Positions 53,792 to 61,487 of a DNA stretch of 64,000 bases are shown here, piece after piece. Both the position numbers and the translations under genes were made by a program. Within the stretch, counting starts at the first letter, position 1, and each line of letters opens with the position of its first letter. Source of the DNA: Melieria omissa (lineage: Eukaryota; Arthropoda; Insecta; Diptera; Ulidiidae); the NCBI GenBank assembly GCA_963971225.1, contig OZ020269.1, positions 35,671,264 to 35,735,263 on the forward strand, read 5' to 3'. The notes under the pieces were generated by a model, which was not told the DNA's origin, ran no database searches, and saw nothing but the letters and a program-made list of their open reading frames with translations.

Positions 53792-56700
53792 ATGGAGATT
53801 GTTCAAATCAATCTCCACAGGGCGGTGGCAGCTTCGGCTGTCTTAACTAGGACCCTGAACACCTTGGGTCCTAGTATAGCCCTGGTGCAGGAACCATGGA
53901 CCAGCACCAATGGACAGATTCGAGGGCTATCCCAAGCAGGTAAGGTACTATGTTGCCAATCGAACACGAGAGCCAGAGCCTGCATCATATTCAATAATAT
54001 TTCCTTTTTCCCGTTAACAGATTATGTTACACCGGATCTCTGCGCGGGAAAAATCGTCTGGAACTCCAGGGAGGTCATCATAGCGTCCGCGTACTTCCCT
54101 GGGGATGACGAACACTGCCCTCCAAGACTAGCAGAACAGTTAGTTGCCTATGCTAGGGGCAACAATATGGAGCTGATACTTGGCTGTGATGCGAACGCCC
54201 ATCACACCATGTGGGGCAGCTCCGATGTAAACGCTAGAGGTGAGTCACTTTTCAACTTTATACTCGCTTTAGACTTAAATATATGTAATGTTGGTGACAG
54301 TCCTACGTTTGTAACTAGGGTCAGAGAGGAAGTCTTGGATATGACCTTGACAACCTCAATGACAACAAACCTTGTCAGTAATTGGCGGGTATCCGATGAG
54401 CCGTCATGCTCAGACCACAGGCAGATCAGGTTCACATTAGGGAATCGGGAGCTTGAAAAGGTGTCATTTAGACCAAAAAGACAGACCGACTGGGGCAGTT
54501 ACTGCAGACAGTTGGAACAGCTTATTCCTTCTCGAATAGAGAATAGGATAGATACCATAGACAGATTGGAAAGGGCCTCGACAACGCTCAAGGGATCCAT
54601 CCTCAATGCCTATGAAGAAAACTGTCCCCTAAAGACCAAGACCTTTAAGAGGCAGACGCCATGGTGGAGCGGTCACCTTAGCAAGCTAAGGAAGGAAGTA
54701 AGGAAACTGTTCAACAGAGCTAAGCGCAATAATGACTGGCAGACCTACTCCCAGACCCTCACTAAATACAATCAAGAGATCAGGAAGGCCAAGAGAGAAT
54801 CTTTTAGGCGGTTCTGTGAGGACGTATCAGATATGTCCTCCAGTTGCAGGCTACAGAAGATCCTCTCGATGGAAAAATCCTGTCCAATCGGAACTCTAGT
54901 GGATGCAGATGGGTCCTCCACAAAAAGTGAGATGGAATCCCTTGCCCTACTCACTAATACACACTTCCCGGGATCGAACATATTGACAGCCGATCCTCTG
55001 ATTGACAGTACGGGACAGTCGTATTGTCCAAGTAGGGAAGATTGGAGAACGGCCAAAGCCGTGTGCAATGCGCAAATAGTTAAATGGGCGCTGGAATCAT
55101 TCGCCCCGTACAAAGCACCGGGAAGAGATGGCATTTTCCCGGCACTCTTGCAGAAGGGAATGAATATACTAGCGCCTATTCTAACAAAGATATACTCATG
55201 CAGTCTAGCATATGGATATATTCCAGAGGCCTGGAGAGCAGTAAATGTGATCTATTTGCCAAAACCTGGAAGATCCAACAAAAAGGACCCTAAATCCTTC
55301 AGGCCAATAAGCCTAATGCCCTTCGTGCTAAAGGGACTGGAAAAGGTTGTTGACCGCTTCCTGAGGGAAGAAATTCTAACCCGGTGTCCCCTTAGCACGA
55401 ATCAACACGCCTATCAGAAAGGTAGATCCACAGAAACGGCCCTATCAGTGCTGGTAGGCAAAATTGAGAAGTCCCTGGAAGTGAAGGAGATCTGCCTGGC
55501 AGGTTTCTTAGACATTGAAGGGGCCTTCAACTACACAACCTTCGAAGCGATAGAAACAGCGCTAGAAGACTTCCAGGTGCCTACCACTCTCATAAGATGG
55601 ATATCATCAATGCTCGAAAGCAGGGTGATTCGGTCCAGCTTAGGGGGGGTAGAGCTCTCTGCAAAAACAGCAAGGGGGTGTCCCCAAGGAGGAGACCTAT
55701 CCCCGCTGCTGTGGTCTGTGGTCGTTGACGGACTAATCCGCTCTCTTACAGAGCAGGGACATGAAGTCATTGCATATGCAGACGACCTAGTAATCGCAGT
55801 CAGGGGCAGAGATGGACAAACCGTCTCAGACTTGCTCCAGAACGCGTTGAACACAGTGGAGTGCTGGTGCGTCAGACAGAAACTGTCTGTGAATCCAGAT
55901 AAGACCATTGTAGTGCCTTTCACTCTTAAAAGGAAATTAAACCTAAGACAGGTTAGGATCTTTGGTAAAGAACTTAACTACTCGAAGGAGGTTAAGTACC
56001 TAGGGGTAACTCTAGACAGTAAATTGAACTGGAGACCCCACGTAGATCGCATGCTTACAAGAGCAGGTAATGCTCTCTGGAGCTGCAAGAGGATCTGTGG
56101 GAAAAACTGGGGTCTGAGGCCGAAATGGCTTCAGAAGATTTACACCCTAGTAATTCTGCCAACTATCACTTATGGAGCGATAGTCTGGTGGAAGAAAACC
56201 ACAGAAGTAACAACTGCGACTAAGCTAGAGAAACTACAGAGACTAGCGAATACCTGTATAACAGGATGTCTCAGAACCACTCCAACTGCAGCTCTCAATG
56301 TTATATTGGGAATGCTACCGCTGGAACTGAATGTGCAGATGGCAGCAACCAATAGCACACACAGGCTGATGCATAATGGATCCATACCAAGGGATGCACA
56401 GGCAATCGGCCACCGATCTCTGCTGAGGGACAGGAGGCGGGATGGAGGCTTTTGGATGCCTCTGGACCAGATGCCCCAGAAGCACCTCTTCAGAAAAAGT
56501 TACGCAACGTATATACCTCACAGGTTGGACTGGGCTGATAAAAAGATCAGTCTCGCGTGTGAGGACATTGTCTGGTACACCGATGGGTCCAAGACAGAAG
56601 AAGGAACAGGGGCAGGAATATTTAGCTCCGGTTTCCAGTCTTCTGTAAGTCTTGGGGACAAAGCCTCGATTTTTCAGGCTGAGGTCTTTGCCATAAATGT

Positions 56701-57403
56701 GTGTGCCAGGAAATTACTAACACTCAATGTTAGAAGGAAAAGGATAATCATAATGTCAGACAGCCAGGCGGCAATCAAGGCCCTAGGCTCGATGACATTT
56801 GACTCCAAACTGGTCTGGGAGACAGCAAATGTTCTCCAGGAACTCTCAAGGGAAAACCAAGTGATAATACACTGGATCCCTGCGCACTGTGGGCACGATG
56901 GCAATGAGGAAGCGGACAGATTGGCAAAGGAAGGGGCTGCAAGCCGGCCCTACGGACCTGAACCAATCATAGGTGTTAGCAAGTCTCATTACAGACATTG
57001 TGTTAAACAGGAATTCATTAATCGAGCAAACCACAAATGGTCGAACACAATGGGGCAACGATGCTCCAAGCTTTTCTTTCCAGCCTACTCGGAAAGGAAA
57101 TCCAGGTACCTAATTGACCTAAGCAGAAAGGAGCTCAAGGTCATGACGGGGATGCTAAGTGGACACTGTCTGCTAAATATGCATAAGGCGCGTCTGGGAC
57201 TAACGGACAGCGAACTTTGCAGATTTTGTATGGAAGAAGAAGAGACTTCTATACATATTATAACTGAATGCCCTGCCCTAATACACGCAAGAAAGCGAAT
57301 ATTAGGGAAGGAGGTAATACAGACGAGAGATTTGTCTGAAATGAATCTAAGGAAACTAAAGGAGTTCCTAGATAACATTGGAGGACACGAACTCCTCCAA
57401 TAA
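53792..57403 (+). CDS. LOA element ORF2: endonuclease, reverse transcriptase, RNase H
   Basis: 1203 codons without a break. Residues about 1-215: APE-type endonuclease (MEIVQINLHRA, LVQEPW, GCDANAHHTMWGS, SCSDHRQIRF). About 290-340: a basic helical linker. About 440-760: RT (YKAPGRDGIFPALLQKG, FRPISLMPFVLKGLEKVVDR, GFLDIEGAFN, TARGCPQGGDLSPLLW, IAYADDLVIAV). About 925-1050: RNase H (VWYTDGSKTEEGTGAG, FQAEVFAINV, MSDSQAAIKAL, WIPAHCGHDGNEEADRLAKE). About 1140-1160: CRFCMEEEETSIHIITEC finger. All catalytic motifs are intact. It nicks the target and primes reverse transcription there. The ATG directly follows the ORF1 TAG, so re-initiation is the likely mode of translation. Confidence 0.95.
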   Translation: MEIVQINLHRAVAASAVLTRTLNTLGPSIALVQEPWTSTNGQIRGLSQAGKVLCCQSNTRARACIIFNNISFFPLTDYVTPDLCAGKIVWNSREVIIASAYFPGDDEHCPPRLAEQLVAYARGNNMELILGCDANAHHTMWGSSDVNARGESLFNFILALDLNICNVGDSPTFVTRVREEVLDMTLTTSMTTNLVSNWRVSDEPSCSDHRQIRFTLGNRELEKVSFRPKRQTDWGSYCRQLEQLIPSRIENRIDTIDRLERASTTLKGSILNAYEENCPLKTKTFKRQTPWWSGHLSKLRKEVRKLFNRAKRNNDWQTYSQTLTKYNQEIRKAKRESFRRFCEDVSDMSSSCRLQKILSMEKSCPIGTLVDADGSSTKSEMESLALLTNTHFPGSNILTADPLIDSTGQSYCPSREDWRTAKAVCNAQIVKWALESFAPYKAPGRDGIFPALLQKGMNILAPILTKIYSCSLAYGYIPEAWRAVNVIYLPKPGRSNKKDPKSFRPISLMPFVLKGLEKVVDRFLREEILTRCPLSTNQHAYQKGRSTETALSVLVGKIEKSLEVKEICLAGFLDIEGAFNYTTFEAIETALEDFQVPTTLIRWISSMLESRVIRSSLGGVELSAKTARGCPQGGDLSPLLWSVVVDGLIRSLTEQGHEVIAYADDLVIAVRGRDGQTVSDLLQNALNTVECWCVRQKLSVNPDKTIVVPFTLKRKLNLRQVRIFGKELNYSKEVKYLGVTLDSKLNWRPHVDRMLTRAGNALWSCKRICGKNWGLRPKWLQKIYTLVILPTITYGAIVWWKKTTEVTTATKLEKLQRLANTCITGCLRTTPTAALNVILGMLPLELNVQMAATNSTHRLMHNGSIPRDAQAIGHRSLLRDRRRDGGFWMPLDQMPQKHLFRKSYATYIPHRLDWADKKISLACEDIVWYTDGSKTEEGTGAGIFSSGFQSSVSLGDKASIFQAEVFAINVCARKLLTLNVRRKRIIIMSDSQAAIKALGSMTFDSKLVWETANVLQELSRENQVIIHWIPAHCGHDGNEEADRLAKEGAASRPYGPEPIIGVSKSHYRHCVKQEFINRANHKWSNTMGQRCSKLFFPAYSERKSRYLIDLSRKELKVMTGMLSGHCLLNMHKARLGLTDSELCRFCMEEEETSIHIITECPALIHARKRILGKEVIQTRDLSEMNLRKLKEFLDNIGGHELLQ

Positions 57404-57516
57404 CGTAGAGGGACATGACACAATAGTTCACTACTTGGACGCAGTGTCTCGGGCAGGTGTTGTCCGAATCCCAAATCTAATCTAATCTAACACAATCCTC
57501 AATTTCTGACACCAAA

Positions 57517-57935
57517 TGTTACGAAAATTACTTCACAGGTTCGTTTGGATTGGTTTTGAAAATAAAACAACTTCAGTTACTCAGCAAAAATCAACAATCA
57601 GAAACTAACTTTATTTACAGTATTACACTTTGCTCGTATCTACACTTGTTACCACTTTGCTCGCTCAACACAGACTCCACCCCTTGCGCTGCCACTGCTG
57701 CTTTTATACCACTTTTCTTATCGCGCCGAAGTTTCTTGCAACTTCTAATTGGAAAGCGCTCGACCATTCTCGCACAGCCCATTTCGAGAACCATCCTTGC
57801 CATATCGGACTATACCAAGCGAATTTATAACAGTTTTGCTGTACTTCACAGTGCATGCCTAAAAGTATGCTTGGAAAACATTCGTGCGGAGAAGGCATTC
57901 CCGTACAGGGCGGCACAGAATTTCTCATCGTATCA
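57517..57935 (-). repeat. LTR of element B (5' LTR)
   Basis: 419 bp; pairs with 49340-49758. The adjacent TTTGGTGTCAGAAATTGAGG on the minus strand is the tRNA-Leu-like primer site. Confidence 0.9.
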
Positions 57936-57939
57936 ATAT

Positions 57940-58286
57940 GTTCCAATGTGGTTTTTGATGTTATTGTAGTTGTCGTGGTCATGCATCTAATGAAACCTTA
58001 TATAAATAAAGGAAGAAAACAAATGAAAAAACCTGCAAAAAACCTCTATGTGGAACCTAGAACAAGGCATTTTCTATGTGCTGCCTGTGTGTGAAAAAAT
58101 ATATTTTTTAAGAACATTAACATTTATATTTAACGATTATGTTATTTTCTAAAATCAAAAAAGTTTTGTTTTTCTTCAATATTATAAATTTTTTGCTACT
58201 AACATAAATTTAAAAGTAGTTGGGTCAAATGACCACTATCCGTCGTTTAAATGTCCCAAAACCCCACTTTCGTCGAGGCATAAATG
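57940..58286. other. Flank of the LTR cluster
   Basis: AT-rich sequence continuing from 43599 if the LTR elements are removed. No gene is recognised. Confidence 0.4.
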
Positions 58287-59774
58287 CAGTATAGCGAACC
58301 CTCGTGAAAAAAATAAATGAGTTTGATTTTATATAGAGGGTTGGCTCCTGCATCTAACAAACTAAAACTTTTACCTGGGAAACGCCTACAATAGGCGTGG
58401 CACGGGGTCAAAGTTTAAAACTTTTATCAAAATAACTCATTCAATTTTCAATCGATTTATATGATATGGGTATCAAACGAAAGGTTCATACCTTTATTTT
58501 GGTGTACCACATTATATACTTTATATCTACGAGTACAAAATTATAAGCAAAAAATTCTTTTTGTTTTTATAAAATTTACAAAGCCCGATTTTTTCTCGAA
58601 AAAAACCAAAATAAAGATATAATAAATTTGTTACCATATATTCTCTACGGAATGAAATATAGAACATTTGAACTTTTTTTGTTTTTGTTTTTATATTTAT
58701 ATTTAAATTTATATTGAGTTAAGGGGGTATAACACCTTGAAGCTTGAATTTCGGCCTCTTTTTTACGATTTTTTTTAATGAATAAGAAATCGAGCTATTG
58801 AAAAAAGGCTTTTAGTTATCTTTTTATTATACATTCAAGTTTTACAAAAAAATTTTTTTAAGGAGAAAATCAATAAACAAACACTGAATTCAGACCGTTT
58901 TAAGGGACCACTTGCGTCATGTGAGTCCGGGTGGTGTACACGATTTCGGCTAACTGGTGTGACCTACAACAAAAAACCAATATATTTATTAATTATTGAT
59001 AGATTAACTGTGGAAGTACGTAGGATTTTTGAAAAATATTAATTTTTGTGAATTTGACACTCGTTTGAACAAAAAACGTAATATTTATACTAAAAAATCT
59101 TCCATTAAATGAGTTCCCGAAAAAAAACTAACAGTTCAATTAAAAAATGGCCGAAGGCCGGCCACCTGGGAAAAACTGATTGCCAAAAAAACTATGGCTT
59201 GGGACTATGGATTTGAACAAAAAATACTGGGCACACCTGACTGTTGCCTGAGACTCCCATGAGGGTTATTTTTCAAGCGCCCGGCCGAAGGCCGGCCACA
59301 CAAAAGGTACTTGAATGCGGAAATTCTTTGCTTAGGCGCGATATCTAATTAAAACACGCATTGAAACTCGCACAAACTGTATGTTTTTTATTTCATTGAA
59401 AAGAGAATTCCACAGGCTATAATATAGTGTACATTTTTTTGTATCTTAATAACGAGGTTTTTCGAGAAAAAAATCGGGTTTTGTAAATTTTATAAAAAAA
59501 AATAATTGTTTGCTTATAATTTTTTACTCGTACATATAAAGTATATAAAGTATATATAAACCAAAATAAAGGTATGAAAAAGACCTTTCGTTTGATACCC
59601 ATATCATATAAATCGATTGAAAATTGAGTGAGTTATTTTGATGAAAGTTTTAAACTTTGACGCCGTGCCACGCCTTTGGTAGGCGTTTCCCAGGTAAAAT
59701 TTGTAGTTTGTTACATTCACAAAACCAAGCTCTATACAGCCAAATTTTTTTTTTCACGAGGGTACGCTATTCTG
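58287..59774. mobile_element. Foldback element with about 330-bp arms and a long centre
   Basis: Left arm 58287-58615 (CAGTATAGCGAACCCTCGTG) and right arm about 59455-59774 (complement, ending GGGTACGCTATTCTG) are inverted, imperfect copies, including TGATATGGGTATCAAACGAA. The same arm family forms the element at 26171-26768. The centre holds the GGGGGTATAACACC end at 58719 and two GGCCGAAGGCCGGCC palindromes (59149 and 59283). Confidence 0.75.
58719..59010. repeat. Partial copy of the GGGGGT/TTAA MITE family
   Basis: TTAAGGGGGTATAACACC and the inner block TGACCTACAACAAAAAACCA resemble 22134-22420. A matching right end was not found. Right limit is approximate. Confidence 0.45.
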
Positions 59775-60157
59775 CACTTGTTCCCAGAACGATTTTTGAA
59801 ATGAGCAAAATTTAAAGTCGGATTTCCCATAAACTAGACCCAATCCAGCCAAACGCCTGGTGGATCTCAACTCAGTATACCTATAGAAAAGTCGCTCAGT
59901 AGGCCCCCGCTTGTTGGAATTTTTGAGAGTAAATTTCACGCACAGTGCTATTATCCGATTTTTGTTGACGGTACTGAACTTAATTGTTTAATTGAACGCA
60001 TTTTATTCGCTGAAATAATTCTTAATGTTAACGCTATTAACTGCATTGTTTGAAAAATTTTTAGCACCAAAATTGAAAGATTTTATTCACGAGAAAAAGT
60101 TATTAATCGATAACATTTAGAACGAAATGCAAATTTACAACCCGTGGTTGTCACAAT
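59775..60157. other. No gene seen
   Basis: AT-rich spacer between the foldback element and the P-type cluster. Confidence 0.4.
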
Positions 60158-60850
60158 CATAATACAAGGTAGAGCCAGTCATGATACAAAAATATGAGGT
60201 TGAGCCCATGCTTGAATAATAAGGTTATAGCATCCCCGCAACACCAAAAACCACATGTATTTTGTTGGTAGGATTGTTTATCGCTATTGTCAAATTCAGT
60301 TGATATTTTCCGACGAAAGAGGGAGAAACTGAAAACAAACAAAAGTGATTGTTGCCAGACGGTGCTGTATTTGAGTGAAAAAACGAGAAAGTGCTCAAGT
60401 CAGTTGTTTTCAGTCAGGTATTTTCATTCCAACCGATGCGGCGGATAAACAATCAGCCGGTGGCTTGCTACAACCATGCTTCTTCTCAGCCGCCATATTG
60501 CGCATCTGACACTAAAGGTCTTTTTGACGTTCTTCTTTGAAAATGTGCTACCGTACTGTTGTTAGAAAATCCGTTGAACATTTTTTTAATACTGCAATGT
60601 ATTATCTGCTGCTGAATGTGCATTAACATTTTTAAACTTTCGCCCAAAATGTATTAGTCACAGTGAAATGTCTATTCCGTGTTTATTTTAAAAAAGATCC
60701 TACAATTCCAAGAACCTTAAATATTTCTAATTTAATGTTACATCGAAGTAGCATCACGGCTCAAGCTTTTGACAAATACGAAAAACGTCATTAAGCACGT
60801 TTAGTGTCAAAACAATTGACAGCGGTTCTACCTTCTATTATTGTATCATG
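60158..60850. mobile_element. P-type terminal-repeat cluster, probably nested MITEs
   Basis: Within 60158-60225 there are three CATG/CATA...AAGGT or GAGGT ends in the same direction: CATAATACAAGGTAGAGCC (60158), CATGATACAAAAATATGAGG (60180) and CATGCTTGAATAATAAGGTT (60207). The right end at 60850, inverted, reads CATGATACAATAATAGAAGG. 60207-60478 is an inverted, diverged copy of the P-type MITE at 42928-43255 with its far terminus shortened. Flanks GTCACAAT and GTCACCAG match at five of the first five bases only, so the outer duplication is decayed. Confidence 0.6.
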
Positions 60851-60944
60851 GTCACCAGCGATTTGTAACTCGTTCCATACAAATACACTGATTATATTTT
60901 GTGTGGACTTTAGCGATTACTTCTTTTGACCACAGATATATATA

Positions 60945-61187
60945 TCTGTGGCATTTTGACAAAACAATATAAGCCTAATTTTCAAAATGTTCAGGAGAGC
61001 GAAAATACTGACAAAGTGCAGAGCAAATCTCTTACAAAACTCGAGAAAAGTTGAAATTATACACATCATATCTCTGTAACTAAATGCCATAGAACAAACC
61101 AAAACGCCTTGAAATTGTTTCCTTATGATTAAAAAACTGGAAATTTGCGCTATTTCGACTTAAGTTGTTTTGTCAAAATGCCACAGA
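60945..61187. mobile_element. TA-type MITE, copy 2 (TCTGTGGCATTTTGAC ends)
   Basis: TCTGTGGCATTTTGACAAAA at the left and its complement at the right, TA on both sides, 243 bp. It is an inverted relative of 33195-33451. The left end is part of a 22-bp palindrome (60930-60951). Confidence 0.75.
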
Positions 61188-61389
61188 TACAAATTACACA
61201 TGAGCGACGGTTCAAGCCGACCCCATCTTATAATCTAATGTCCTCATCGCTACCGTCTTTAATGTGTTCTCTGTTTATTGGAATGTGGCAGCACTGCTTG
61301 TACTTTCTCCCATCACTAGTTTCGCATTCTTCCATTCCATAATTTTGTGAACAACCGGGCGTTTATTAATTGCCGACCAGTCGTAAAAA

Positions 61390-61395
61390 TCAGTC
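61390..61395 (+). promoter_or_regulatory. Candidate initiator of Mtor
   Basis: TCAGTC matches the insect initiator consensus TCAKTY and lies 98 bp upstream of the Mtor ATG. No TATA box or clear downstream element accompanies it. Positional inference only. Confidence 0.3.
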
Positions 61396-61487
61396 GAAAC
61401 ATCGCATTTCGAAGTGTTTTAAGATTTTCTTTGTTCATTCCGAATTCAGCTGAATTGTCGCTTTGCAAGGAGTTGAAAGTTGGCAAA

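Larger units (their letters stand above)
51997..57487 (+). mobile_element. LOA-type non-LTR retrotransposon, apparently full length
   Basis: Flanked by a 13-bp duplication TAACACAATCCTC (51984-51996 and 57488-57500), inserted in the 5' untranslated region of element B, beside its primer-binding site. It has a 5' untranslated region of about 440 bp, two open ORFs, a short 3' region and a tail of CTAAT-type pentamers (about 57472-57487). Endonuclease, RT and RNase H are all in one ORF2, the arrangement of LOA/I-type elements. No stop or shift is visible, so it may be active or very recently so. Confidence 0.92.
49340..57935 (-). mobile_element. Non-autonomous gypsy-group LTR element B, with nested LOA retrotransposon
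   Basis: LTRs 49340-49758 and 57517-57935 are the same length (419 bp) and appear identical except base 2 (TCTTACG versus TGTTACG). The flanking duplication is ATAT (49336-49339 and 57936-57939). Without the LOA insertion it is about 3.1 kb. It encodes only gag and parts of integrase. Its primer site, TGGTGTCAGAAATTG..., resembles that of A, so A-like proteins may mobilise it; that is inference. Confidence 0.88.

Noticed and set aside
60180..60850. Single clean P-type element with left end at 60180
   Set aside because: The 8 bases before 60180 (GAGCCAGT) do not match those after 60850 (GTCACCAG); the start at 60158 gives a better but decayed match, so the feature was kept as a cluster.
61347..61487. 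Longer N-terminus for Mtor from 61347
   Set aside because: That start is GTG, not ATG; the first in-frame ATG with good context is 61488, and the upstream residues do not look like the coiled-coil protein.
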